Translations under genes and position numbers: made by a program | In this document: piece after piece, positions 35,097 through 42,988 of the stretch | How positions within the stretch are numbered: the first letter of the stretch is position 1 | Layout: each line of letters starts with the position of its first letter | Source: DASPFV01 sp035620975 | GTDB taxonomy: Bacteria > Acidobacteriota > Vicinamibacteria > Vicinamibacterales > 2-12-FULL-66-21 | NCBI GenBank assembly: GCA_035620975.1 | Contig: DASPFV010000340.1 | Span: 1-64,000, forward strand | Length of the DNA: 64,000 nt | Reading direction: 5' to 3' | The notes under the pieces: generated by a model | Database searches by the model: none | What the model saw: only the letters and a program-made list of their open reading frames with translations | Told to the model about the DNA's origin: nothing

Positions 35097-37420
35097 GCCG
35101 CGAGCGGAGCTCCGCGCCGGCGAACGGCCTCCGATCCGTAGTAGCGGGGCAGGAGCTTGATCGTCGCCGGGAGGATCAGGACCTCGGCGAGAAAGGCCAG
35201 GGCCATCGTGAGCGCCAGGAGCCCGCCGAACCACGCCGTCGGCTTGTAGTCCGACAGCAGGAGAACGGCGTAGCCAGCGCTGTTGATGATCGCCGTCGTG
35301 AGCGATGCCCGCCCCTCGTGCGTGGTGGCAATCCGGATTGCCTCGTCCGTCGAAACGCCGGCTGCCGTCTCGCGGCGATACCTGTTGATGAAATGAATCG
35401 TATCGTCGTCGACCACTCCGAGCGCGACGCTCGCCACCATCACCGTAGCCACGTTCATCGAGATGTCCAGGTACCCCATCAGGCCGAGCACGGCGAGGAC
35501 CGGCAGGAGATTCGGCACGATCGTGAGGAGCCCGAACCGGAGGGACCGGAAGACGAGGAAAATGACCGCGAAGACCGTGACGAATGCCGTGCCGAAGCTG
35601 CTCAACTGCGAAGCGACCAGGTAGTGGTCGAGGGTGCTGAACAGCCGCCCCGAGCCGGTCGTGAGCACGGCAATGCCCGTGTCCGCGAAGACGTCGCGGG
35701 CGAGGCGGTCGGCCCGCTCGACCTCCACCAGGACGAGATCGGAGCTCATCGATTGCAGCTTGATCGAGATCTGAGCGCGCGAGTAGTCGCTCGCGACGAT
35801 CCGCTCGAGCTCGTGCCGGCCTTCTCCACCGAGGGTGAACACGAACAGCTCCTGCGCAATCATCGCAGCGTCGAACGGCACGACGTCGGCCTCGGGGCGA
35901 CCGTCGTGGAGCTCCCTGTTGATGCGCCGCACGTAGTCGGCGAGCGAGGTCACCTTCCGGACGTAAGGGAAGCTCCGCAACTGCCCCTGCAGGCGGTCGA
36001 TACGCTGCAGCACGTCGGGATCCTTCATGGACTCGGGTGGTCCCTCCAGCATGATCTGGAAGCTGTACACGCCCGAGAGCTCACGGTCGATCACGGCCGC
36101 CGACTGGCTGATGGGATGGGTCGGAGCGAAGAAGTTGATGTGGTTGGTATCGACGCGCAACTGGAGGATGCCGGTTACGGCGACGAGGCCAAGAGAGACG
36201 GTCAACGCCAGCACGCGCCCCGGGTACGCGCAGGCCACGGCCGCCACGCGCTGCAGCGGCCCGACGAAGTAGCGCTCGTGCGGCACTTCCGCCGTCTCCG
36301 GCCTGACGAGCGACAGCAGCGTGGGCATCAGCACCAGCGACACCACGCAGTCGACCATGATGCCCGCGGCCGCTCCGATGCCGAAGGCTCTCACGGCGAC
36401 CACCTCGCTCGTGGCGAGCGACAGCATCCCCAGCGCCGTCGTGGCGCTGGCCCCGAACAGCGGCGCGGCCAGGTGCGCCACCGTGGCCTTGAACGCCGCC
36501 TCCGCGCCGTTCCGACGCCGCGCCTCATCCCAGTGCTGCATGATGTGCACGTCGTCGGCAATCGCGAGCACGACGATGAGCGGCACCAGCATGCTCGCCA
36601 GGACGTTGTAAGTGAACCCCATCAGGGAGTACAGCCCGAGCGTCCAGAGCAGGCTGACGACGATGGCGATCATCGCCAGCGCCGTCTTCCGAACGGACCG
36701 GAACATGAGGTAGATGGCGGCGACCGTCAGCAGCAGGATGGGCGGGGTGAACGTGCGCTGGTGCGCCAGCGTCACGCGGTTGTAGGTCTCGCTGATCTCG
36801 AGGCTGCCGTTGTAGTACGCCCGGATGCCAGGCGGCAGCTTCGGATCCACGATCTCGTGAATGGCCTGGATGACGCCGGCCCGCACTTCGTCGATGCGGT
36901 CCTCGTCGAAGCTGACCACGATCGCCGTTACGGTCCCGTCCTCCGACACGAGGTCGCCTCGAATGAGGTCGTCCGCCAGCGCCAGGGCGCGGATTGCGGC
37001 CGGGTCGCGCGAGTCGAGGTCGTCCAGCAGAGGCCGGACGTCCAGCCCCCCCTCGTCCCCGCCATCAGCGTGGAGGGCCTGCACGATCGTGGCGGTGGCG
37101 AGGCTGCTGACGCGCTGCACGGTCTCGACGCGCTCGATGTCGCCGGTAATCTCGGCCAGGCGATGCAGCATGTCCGCCGAAAAGAGGCGATCCGCCGAGT
37201 CGGCCTGGAGCGCGATGATGAGCGTGCGGGTGCCGCCGAACTCCGTCCGGAACCGCTCGTAGTCCCGGTAGACGGGATCGTCCCTGGAGAACCAGGCGGT
37301 GATGTCGTTGTCGATATGGGTTACGTTGGCGAGCGGCGCGACCGCGACGGCACCGAGGACCATCGCGATCGACAGCGGAATCCGCCAGCGATAGATGAAG
37401 CCGGCGAGCCAGCGGCTCAC
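35093..37420 (-). CDS. MMPL/RND-superfamily lipid-type transporter
   Basis: A 775-residue inner-membrane protein with the duplicated RND topology: TM1 (RIPLSIAMVLGAVAV), a large periplasmic domain, a six-helix bundle, then the same again. Helix 4-type signatures are AIADDVHIMQHW in the first half and GVVDDDTIHFINRY in the second, the acidic residues used for proton relay in HpnN-like exporters. The start is GTG at 37420, overlapping the stop of the LolA-like gene (GTGA), and the barrel gene overlaps its own stop. The trio (periplasmic LolA-like protein, MMPL, barrel) suggests trans-envelope movement of a lipid or hydrophobic molecule. Hopanoids are one candidate because hpnCDE is nearby; that is inference. 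Confidence 0.88.
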   Translation of the reverse strand: MSRWLAGFIYRWRIPLSIAMVLGAVAVAPLANVTHIDNDITAWFSRDDPVYRDYERFRTEFGGTRTLIIALQADSADRLFSADMLHRLAEITGDIERVETVQRVSSLATATIVQALHADGGDEGGLDVRPLLDDLDSRDPAAIRALALADDLIRGDLVSEDGTVTAIVVSFDEDRIDEVRAGVIQAIHEIVDPKLPPGIRAYYNGSLEISETYNRVTLAHQRTFTPPILLLTVAAIYLMFRSVRKTALAMIAIVVSLLWTLGLYSLMGFTYNVLASMLVPLIVVLAIADDVHIMQHWDEARRRNGAEAAFKATVAHLAAPLFGASATTALGMLSLATSEVVAVRAFGIGAAAGIMVDCVVSLVLMPTLLSLVRPETAEVPHERYFVGPLQRVAAVACAYPGRVLALTVSLGLVAVTGILQLRVDTNHINFFAPTHPISQSAAVIDRELSGVYSFQIMLEGPPESMKDPDVLQRIDRLQGQLRSFPYVRKVTSLADYVRRINRELHDGRPEADVVPFDAAMIAQELFVFTLGGEGRHELERIVASDYSRAQISIKLQSMSSDLVLVEVERADRLARDVFADTGIAVLTTGSGRLFSTLDHYLVASQLSSFGTAFVTVFAVIFLVFRSLRFGLLTIVPNLLPVLAVLGLMGYLDISMNVATVMVASVALGVVDDDTIHFINRYRRETAAGVSTDEAIRIATTHEGRASLTTAIINSAGYAVLLLSDYKPTAWFGGLLALTMALAFLAEVLILPATIKLLPRYYGSEAVRRRGAPLAA

Positions 37421-38295
37421 TGGACTGCTCCGCGCTCGAGCTCGCGGCGGCTGAAGTCCGCCTCGCGGAGCCCGACGTCGTACTCCACCTTCTCCACGAC
37501 CAGCTCGGTCCGCGTCTTCTCGAGCGTGTTGGTCATCCCGGAATCCACGACCGTCCAGATCCCGCCCGCCTGCTCGAGGCGGCGGACGGTATAGATCTTC
37601 TGCCGCTCGTTCCGCCGGTTGTAGATGTCGGCTCCGACGACGACGAAGCTGTCCTTGAGCACGAGAGAAACGAGGCGTGGGAAGTCGGCCGAGGCGTTCC
37701 TGCGCCGCGACTCGAGCCGCCAGGCCGGCCTGGCCGCGCCGCCGCTCGGGGCCCACGACGCTTCTGGCCCCTCCGCCGCGAACGCGTACGTGTAGTCGTC
37801 GAATTCGCGGCCGCCGATGTCCTCGTAGGTGAAGTCGCTGCCGACGAAGCTCTCCTGCGCCTCGCTGCCGGCGATGCGGCGGACCCTGCCGAGGGAGGGC
37901 AGGTACAGGAACCGCTCGTCTTCGGCGTCGGGGTGCTCCCAGACCAGGAAGCCCGTTCCGCGGATGTCGTTCGGATACAGGAACCTGATGAGCGTGCGGT
38001 CACCAGCGGGCGCCGCAGGGCCGGCGCCGGGCGTCCCTCGGCCGCGCAGCGTCAGGAGCGTGAGCGCGCGCTCGCGGACGCGCCCCTGCCGATCGTAGAG
38101 CTTCATGCGCAGCGCGCCGCGCGAATCACGCCCGGTGTTGCGGTCCTGCACCCCTCGGGCGATCGATTCGGCGGACGGCGGAGTGGCCTGCCAGGCTCGC
38201 ACTGGATCGAACGGAAGCCAGGAGCTGCCGTGTTCGTTCGTGGCAGCGAACGCCCACAGCAGGAGCACGGTGAGAGGCAGAGCCGCGCGGTGCAT
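37417..38295 (-). CDS. Outer-membrane lipoprotein-sorting (LolA-like) periplasmic protein
   Basis: A 292-residue exported protein: signal MHRAALPLTVLLLWAFAATN, then a LolA/LolB-like half-barrel. Family landmarks are TLIRFLYPNDIRGTGFLVWE, DERFLYLPSLGRVRRI, FVGSDFTYEDIG and the C-terminal IYTVRRLEQAGGIWTVVDSG. Members of this family typically sit beside MMPL transporters and carry lipids. It is first in the three-gene operon. The start at 38295 is imposed by the promoter: an alternative ATG at 38331 lies inside the -10 box and cannot be in the transcript. The 5' leader is about 28 nt. Confidence 0.87.
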   Translation of the reverse strand: MHRAALPLTVLLLWAFAATNEHGSSWLPFDPVRAWQATPPSAESIARGVQDRNTGRDSRGALRMKLYDRQGRVRERALTLLTLRGRGTPGAGPAAPAGDRTLIRFLYPNDIRGTGFLVWEHPDAEDERFLYLPSLGRVRRIAGSEAQESFVGSDFTYEDIGGREFDDYTYAFAAEGPEASWAPSGGAARPAWRLESRRRNASADFPRLVSLVLKDSFVVVGADIYNRRNERQKIYTVRRLEQAGGIWTVVDSGMTNTLEKTRTELVVEKVEYDVGLREADFSRRELERGAVQ

Positions 38296-38329
38296 GGCGG
38301 ACGGGGAGCGGAGAGGCGCGAACCGGGCC

Positions 38330-38358
38330 ATTATGTGAAAGTTTTCACAAGCTGTCAA
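38330..38358 (-). promoter_or_regulatory. Near-consensus sigma70 promoter with an operator palindrome in the spacer
   Basis: On the minus strand TTGACA (38358-38353), exactly 17 bp, then CATAAT (38335-38330). Between the boxes, 38334-38349 reads TGTGAAAGTTTTCACA, a palindrome with 7-bp arms. A dimeric repressor bound there would block polymerase directly. No TetR or similar gene is adjacent to the operon, so the regulator is elsewhere. This is the best promoter in the window. Confidence 0.8.
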
Positions 38359-38370
38359 TGCCATGCCACC

Positions 38371-38411
38371 GAACAACACGGAAGGACGGCCGCGGAACAA
38401 CACGGAAGGAC
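38371..38411. repeat. Direct repeat of a 17-bp unit (AACAACACGGAAGGAC)
   Basis: Copies at 38371-38387 and 38395-38411 are identical. They lie upstream of the MMPL operon promoter in a 343-bp divergent gap (38296-38638) that also holds the 38448 element. No gene is visible here. This repeat is not downstream of any gene, unlike the other families. Confidence 0.65.
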
Positions 38412-38447
38412 ACGGATTCCGACCTAAGCAATCACGTGACTCGGCGG

Positions 38448-38571
38448 GATACAACCCAATGGTTCGGCTCGATGCTCACGATGGTACGAACGTACGGAGG
38501 GTGCTTTCTTCAGGGATCATCGTGACACCGCTGCAAACGCGTTCATCGTGGTTGCCGTGGAGTCGTGTATC
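38448..38571. repeat. 124-bp intergenic element (copy 2 of 2)
   Basis: It shares with 29390-29506 the ordered blocks CACGATGG, ACGA, TTCTTCAGG, ATCATCGTG, GTTC-ATCGTG and TTGCCG. Its outer arms are GATACA and TGTATC, different from copy 1 but again mutually complementary. Inner arms CACGATG and CATCGTG also pair. It is upstream of the UXX-star gene. Confidence 0.55.
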
Positions 38572-38638
38572 GATGACAGATCCAGGTGGATACCGGGCTC
38601 AGTTGCAAGCCGGACCTGATTCGCGCGATCGTGTAGGG

Positions 38639-38854
38639 ATGTCGGAACCCGTGCTGATCTTCGGCAAGGACACCTGCCCGTACACCCAGGCCGCCCGGGA
38701 CGACTACTCGCGGCGCGGCCGCCCGGTCGAATACGTCAACGTCAAGAAAAACCCCGGGGAGCTCGACCGCATGCTCGAGTTCTCGATGGGCCGCCGCCTT
38801 GTGCCGGTCATCGTCGACGGCGGGAAGGTGACGATCGGATTCGGCGGAACCTGA
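38639..38854 (+). CDS. Glutaredoxin-like UXX-star family protein (cysteine form)
   Basis: A 71-residue thioredoxin-fold protein. The redox motif is DTCPYTQAARDDY: a single Cys followed by PYT, as in the UXX-star (seleno)protein family where the first position is often selenocysteine. Here it is encoded by TGC, so no recoding is needed. The cis-Pro is in RRLVPVIV and the family C-terminus VTIGFGGT is intact. It likely acts as a cytoplasmic thiol oxidoreductase; the partner is unknown. GTAGGG lies just before the ATG; the in-frame extension upstream runs into repeat DNA and was rejected. Confidence 0.85.
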   Translation: MSEPVLIFGKDTCPYTQAARDDYSRRGRPVEYVNVKKNPGELDRMLEFSMGRRLVPVIVDGGKVTIGFGGT

Positions 38855-38990
38855 GGCGTCTGAGCCTCGCGTGACGGGGCGTCGGCCGCTCAGCACTTCT
38901 GTTCAGCCTCGCGCGCATGCCGTCGGGAATGCCGCCGTGCGGTTATCGGCTTCCACGTTCACACGACCCGCGCGGCGTGCAGGCGGACGC

Positions 38991-38996
38991 TATAAT
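38991..38996 (+). promoter_or_regulatory. Perfect TATAAT 6 nt before the def start codon
   Basis: Consensus -10 hexamer, then CGCCGT, then ATG at 39003. No consensus -35 is visible at 16-18 bp. The geometry predicts a leaderless def transcript and fixes the start against the longer frame opening at 38871. Confidence 0.65.
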
Positions 38997-39002
38997 CGCC
39001 GT

Positions 39003-39557
39003 ATGGCCATCCTGAAGGTCGCCCGCATGGGGCACCCGGTGCTGCGCGCACGGGCCAGGCCGATCGATCCCGCTGACATCCGCTCCCCGCGGATCCAGCA
39101 GCTCATCGACGACATGTTCCAGACGATGAAGGAGTACCAGGGGGTCGGGCTGGCGGCGCCGCAGGTGCACGAGGGCGTGCGGCTGTTCGTCGCCGGTTTC
39201 GCGGCGCACGACGCGGACGAGCCGGGCCGGAGTGCCGGTGTGCCGATGATGGCGCTCATCAACCCCGAGGTCAGATCCGTCACCGACGCCACCGACGAGG
39301 ACTGGGAGGGTTGCCTCAGCATCCCCGATATCCGGGGTCGCGTGCCGCGCCACCGCCAGATCGTCGTCCAGGCCTACGACCGGCAAGGGAAGCGGATCGA
39401 GCTGCGCGCCAGCGGCTTCACGGCCCGCGTCATCCAGCACGAGACCGATCACCTCGACGGCGTTCTCTTCTTCGATCGCATGCGGGAGTTCCAGTCGCTC
39501 ACCTTCCTGGACGAGTTCAGCCGCTACTGGAGCGGCGAGGAAGTTCCGGCCGAATAG
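39003..39557 (+). CDS. def: Peptide deformylase
   Basis: A 184-residue metal enzyme removing the N-formyl group from nascent proteins. All three motifs are present: GVGLAAPQV (motif 1), EGCLSIP (motif 2, metal Cys) and QHETDHLDG (motif 3, HExxH). MAILKVARMGHPVLR is the family start. The gene is alone on its strand. Its last 41 nt overlap the convergent thyX-like gene, a long antisense overlap. Confidence 0.96.
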   Translation: MAILKVARMGHPVLRARARPIDPADIRSPRIQQLIDDMFQTMKEYQGVGLAAPQVHEGVRLFVAGFAAHDADEPGRSAGVPMMALINPEVRSVTDATDEDWEGCLSIPDIRGRVPRHRQIVVQAYDRQGKRIELRASGFTARVIQHETDHLDGVLFFDRMREFQSLTFLDEFSRYWSGEEVPAE

Positions 39558-41151
39558 CGTCCCTGCCGGCCCGCCGCGTCTCCAGACGGCGCTCCTCGCC
39601 CAGCCGTTCCAGCTCGACGGCCGAATGGTCGGCAAATCGCATCGCCCCGGCGATCCCCCGGTGGCCCGCCACCTCCCCGATCAGCCGATGCATCTGCTGG
39701 CACACGCGGCGGTAGGCGGGGTGACCCTGCGGCGCGGTGCGGAGCTCGATCACGTGCATCGCCTCCCTGGCGTTCATATCCATGTAGAAGCGGACCCGGT
39801 AGGCCATGGCCACGGCGTAGGGCGCGACGCTCTCCAGCCCCGCGCCCTGCAACCCTGCGTACAGGGCGGCGGACCCGTCCATGACGCGCCCCCAGTCGTC
39901 CTGCGCGCCAGCCTCCCGGATGGCTTCGGGCTCTGAGTACCCATGCCCCGTCGAGAGGGGCTGCCATTCCAGTGTGAGCAGGCGGTGCCGCTGGAGATCC
40001 CGGAAGGCGCCGTAATCCGTCAGGACGTCGAAGCGGTACCGTGTGCGCTCGAACGCGCGACCCGGCCGATGCCGCCGGTTGCCCCGGTCCCCTGCATACG
40101 CGCGCAGCACGGTCAGCCGTTCATCGGGCGTCATCGCCCGCGCGATCCGCAGGAGCTGGCCATCCGGCAGATCGGACGCGGCGTACATCGCAGCTGCCAC
40201 GACTTTCGCTTCGCCGTCGGGGTCGAAGTCCGTCAGCGTGACTTCGGGTACCGGTTCCGCCGGCACGTCCACGTGGGGCTCGGCGACAGCCGCGGTCTCC
40301 TCCCGGCACTCGGCAAGGTAGCGGCTCCAGCGATCCCCGCGATCGGGCTGATCGACCCGCACCAGAAATGCGGGAATCACCTTGCGCAGCTCGACCAGCA
40401 TCTGGTCCGCGCACGTCCGGACCTCCGACAGCGGATTCGCCCGCATGCGCAGGATGAGTGCTTCGTACGCCTGGCCGGTCCCATAGAGGCCGACGTTGGA
40501 TTGGGTCGCCGCCGGCAGCAGACCGCGCAGGGTGTCGAGCGCCTTCGCCCTGATCGCCGAGGCGTGCACCGTCGGGGAGTCCGAGGCTCCACGCGGAAAG
40601 CGTTTCGCGAAATGCTCCTGCATCGGGGGAATCCACCGTGCGTAGACCTCGAAGGCCTCATCCATCGTCGCTTCGAACTGCTGCCGCAGCGGCCCCTGGA
40701 TCTCGCCCGGCACGTGATAGCGCCAGCGCCCGTGCAGCTTGTCCGTGTACGGCACGTATCGGGTGGACTGCTCGAGGTACGCCATCAAGCGCCCCCATTC
40801 GAGCACTTTCGTGAGCACGTTCGAGACGTACTCGCACGCGACGTGGGCGCCGCCGAGCTGCGCGACCGAATCGTCGCCGTACTCGTTGAACACCCGCGCG
40901 TAGAGCTTCTCGGCCCTCGCGAGGCCCACGGAGGGCTCGGCCGCGCCACCCGGGCTCGACTGGCCCGCGAACTCGTCGAGGAAAAGGCGCCGCAGCGACT
41001 TCGACGACCGGGAATATCGCGCGAAGAGGGCACCCTTGACGGTTTCGGGCAGGTTCGTGATGGCGAACACGTGGCCGTCGAGGTTGGTGAAGTGAGGCGC
41101 GAGTCGCGCGCGTTCCTCGCTGGTGAACGCTTCGCCTGCGGCAGGGATCAC
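39517..41151 (-). CDS. thyX: ThyX-like protein with two tandem flavin-dependent thymidylate synthase domains
   Basis: A 544-residue protein, about twice the usual 230-270 of ThyX. The first half contains RLMAYLEQSTRYVPYTDKL, keeping the SxR/STRY end of the ThyX signature but not the RHR start. The second half contains DLQRHRLLTLEWQPLSTGHG, keeping RHR but with a changed downstream part. So the RHRxxSxxxxSxR motif is split between or degenerate in the two halves. Long ThyX-like proteins exist in several phyla; whether this one makes dTMP is not certain, and no thyA is in the window. The GTG at 41151 is chosen because TACAAT ends 8 nt upstream. Its 3' end overlaps def by 41 nt. Confidence 0.78.
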   Translation of the reverse strand: MIPAAGEAFTSEERARLAPHFTNLDGHVFAITNLPETVKGALFARYSRSSKSLRRLFLDEFAGQSSPGGAAEPSVGLARAEKLYARVFNEYGDDSVAQLGGAHVACEYVSNVLTKVLEWGRLMAYLEQSTRYVPYTDKLHGRWRYHVPGEIQGPLRQQFEATMDEAFEVYARWIPPMQEHFAKRFPRGASDSPTVHASAIRAKALDTLRGLLPAATQSNVGLYGTGQAYEALILRMRANPLSEVRTCADQMLVELRKVIPAFLVRVDQPDRGDRWSRYLAECREETAAVAEPHVDVPAEPVPEVTLTDFDPDGEAKVVAAAMYAASDLPDGQLLRIARAMTPDERLTVLRAYAGDRGNRRHRPGRAFERTRYRFDVLTDYGAFRDLQRHRLLTLEWQPLSTGHGYSEPEAIREAGAQDDWGRVMDGSAALYAGLQGAGLESVAPYAVAMAYRVRFYMDMNAREAMHVIELRTAPQGHPAYRRVCQQMHRLIGEVAGHRGIAGAMRFADHSAVELERLGEERRLETRRAGRDAIRPELPRRSSSG

Positions 41152-41159
41152 GGGTGCAG

Positions 41160-41165
41160 ATTGTA
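41160..41165 (-). promoter_or_regulatory. -10 box (TACAAT) of the thyX-like gene
   Basis: On the minus strand TACAAT ends 8 nt before the GTG at 41151. This supports a near-leaderless transcript and argues against the in-frame extension that begins at 41247. Confidence 0.5.
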
Positions 41166-41385
41166 TCGCCGCTCCGGTGGCCCTCGCGGATTTGCGCACA
41201 TGCCGGCAGTTCCCTGCCACGACGTCCGCGGATTGCCATTCGCCCACGAAAACTGCAACCGCCCGTCAGGCAGGACGCCCGCAAATGCCTGAGCTGACAG
41301 ACGTTGCCTGATGGTATAGTTGTCGCTCCCTGCGACTGTTGCCGGGCGCGAGTGTGCCCGATAGCTTCATTCGAGGACGCGCGAC

Positions 41386-41853
41386 ATGAGGACCCATCCC
41401 GGACCCGCCGCCTGCGTACGGCTCCTGGCTCTCGCGATGAGCCTCGCGGGCGTCGGTTGCTTCGGTTACGAACGCACCAGCACGCTCGGCCCGTCGTCGT
41501 CCGGAATCGCCGCCCTGATCGGCAGCTGGACGTCGGCGAGCGTGATTCCGGCGGCTGAGAGCTGCACCGACTTCAGGTGGGATGTCACCGAGCAGAGCGG
41601 TAACAGCGCGAGCGGCGCCTTCAGCGCGACCTGCGCCGGAAACTTGAAGGTTTCGGGCACTGCCACCGGAACCCTGACGGGATCGACGGTGAACTGGCGG
41701 GCAGAGGCCAACGCGAGCCTTCCGGATCTGCCCGCCTGCCCGATCACGCTGACGGGTACCGCCGAGCTCAACGGCGACTCGATCAGCGTGCCATACGCCG
41801 GCGACACGTGCGTCGGACGGGTGAGCGGAGTCGAAGTGCTGCGGCGCCGCTAG
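41386..41853 (+). CDS. Small hypothetical lipoprotein
   Basis: A 155-residue predicted lipoprotein: signal with SLAGVGC lipobox, then a Ser/Thr-rich beta-type domain (IAALIGSWTSASVIPAAESC ... TATGTLTGSTVNWRAEANAS). Cysteines come in possible pairs (ESCTDF, ATCAGN, PACPI, DTCVGR), consistent with periplasmic disulfides. I do not recognise a named family. A TATAGT box lies at 41313-41318, giving a leader of about 65 nt, the longest of the clear examples here. The short gap after it (41854-41899) holds no terminator I can recognise. Confidence 0.65.
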   Translation: MRTHPGPAACVRLLALAMSLAGVGCFGYERTSTLGPSSSGIAALIGSWTSASVIPAAESCTDFRWDVTEQSGNSASGAFSATCAGNLKVSGTATGTLTGSTVNWRAEANASLPDLPACPITLTGTAELNGDSISVPYAGDTCVGRVSGVEVLRRR

Positions 41854-41899
41854 GCGCTCACAGCGCGCCCGCGACGGCACGGACGCGCCGCAGCTCCCC

Positions 41900-42907
41900 T
41901 CAGGCGAGCTGGTCGGGCGAAGACGCGCCGTAGAACTCGTACCACGGGCGCGCCGGCTCGAGCCGGCGGTTCACGTTCTGAATGTTCCTGACCCCTTCAT
42001 CCTCCAGCCAGGAGCGGAACGCCGCGCCGCCGCTCTTCCCGTAGATCGGGATCCCGTCCTTCCAGGTCGCACGACCGCACAGCACGCCCGAGAACCGCGT
42101 GCCGGCCTCGGCCGCCAGCTCGAGCGATTCGGTGAACTCGGCGTTGCTGACACCCGCCGACAGGTAGATGAACGGTTTCGTGGCGACGTCGGCCGACCGG
42201 CGGAAGTGATCCATCGCCTCCCGCTTCGAGTACGCCTTCTGGCCCCCGGAGGCCTTCGCGCCCTCGACGAACTTCATGTTGACCGGAACCTCCACCTTCA
42301 TCACGTCGACGCCGTAGCGATCCTTGGTGAACTCCGCCATGCTCGCGGCGACGATCTCCGGCTTCTTCTTCGCGAACTCCAGCCCCTTCTCGTCGGTGCC
42401 CTCCTCGTACCCGACGAACTCGAGGAAGAACGGGATGTCGTTGGCCCGGCACTCGTCGCCGATGCGCTCGACCCACGCGTGTTTCCGGTCGTTGACGTCC
42501 TCCGGGTCGAAGGGGGTGTAGTACAGGAGGATCTTGATGCAGTCGGCGCCCGCCTGCTTCAGCCGGCGTACCGACCACTGGTCGAGCAGGTCGGGCAGAC
42601 GGCCCGGCCCGGTCTTGTCGTAGCCGGTCTTCTCGTACGCCAGCAGCAGACCAGCCGTCTTCGCGCGGCGCCGGCTGGCGGGCAGCCCCCACTCGGGATC
42701 GAGGAGGATGGCGCTGGCGTGCGCGGTGAGCACCTCGGTCACGAGGGTCTTGAACTCCTCCATCTCGGCGTCCCCGACGCTGCCGCCCTTCTCCTTGGCC
42801 AGCGCCTTCTGAAGCGAGCCGCGCTGATCCATGGCCGCGGCGGCAATGACGCCGCGCGAATCGGAAACCGCTTTCATGCCTGCAAGCTTGCCTGGTGTGA
42901 TCTTCAC
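41900..42907 (-). CDS. lacD: Class I tagatose-1,6-bisphosphate aldolase family protein (LacD-like)
   Basis: A 335-residue TIM-barrel aldolase of the LacD type. The N-terminus KITPGKLAGMKAVSDSRGVI and AAAAMDQRGSL is diagnostic and fixes the GTG start at 42907. The Schiff-base region ADCIKILLYYTPFDPEDVND and the phosphate-binding FIYLSAGVS and GVLCGRATWKD are present. LacD-type enzymes also cleave fructose-1,6-bisphosphate, and with no lactose/tagatose genes nearby a glycolytic or gluconeogenic role is more likely. A TACAAT at 42996-42991, inside the last codons of thiI, is a possible promoter; AAGGAC lies 8 nt before the GTG. Confidence 0.88.
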   Translation of the reverse strand: MKITPGKLAGMKAVSDSRGVIAAAAMDQRGSLQKALAKEKGGSVGDAEMEEFKTLVTEVLTAHASAILLDPEWGLPASRRRAKTAGLLLAYEKTGYDKTGPGRLPDLLDQWSVRRLKQAGADCIKILLYYTPFDPEDVNDRKHAWVERIGDECRANDIPFFLEFVGYEEGTDEKGLEFAKKKPEIVAASMAEFTKDRYGVDVMKVEVPVNMKFVEGAKASGGQKAYSKREAMDHFRRSADVATKPFIYLSAGVSNAEFTESLELAAEAGTRFSGVLCGRATWKDGIPIYGKSGGAAFRSWLEDEGVRNIQNVNRRLEPARPWYEFYGASSPDQLA

Positions 42908-42988
42908 GAGTCTCAGTCCTTGTTTCTTTTCGCTCGTCGCGATTCGGCCGGCACGGCCCACCGCGGCGAAGCTGCGAGATGCAACCCG

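Noticed and set aside
35097..35234. Upstream extension of the outer-membrane barrel frame
   Set aside because: It lies wholly within the coding sequence of the MMPL transporter. The 4-nt ATGA overlap at 35096 is the natural coupled start.
38859..39002. A small gene in the gap before def
   Set aside because: The in-frame codons upstream of 39003 have no conserved start and the TATAAT at 38991 lies inside them.
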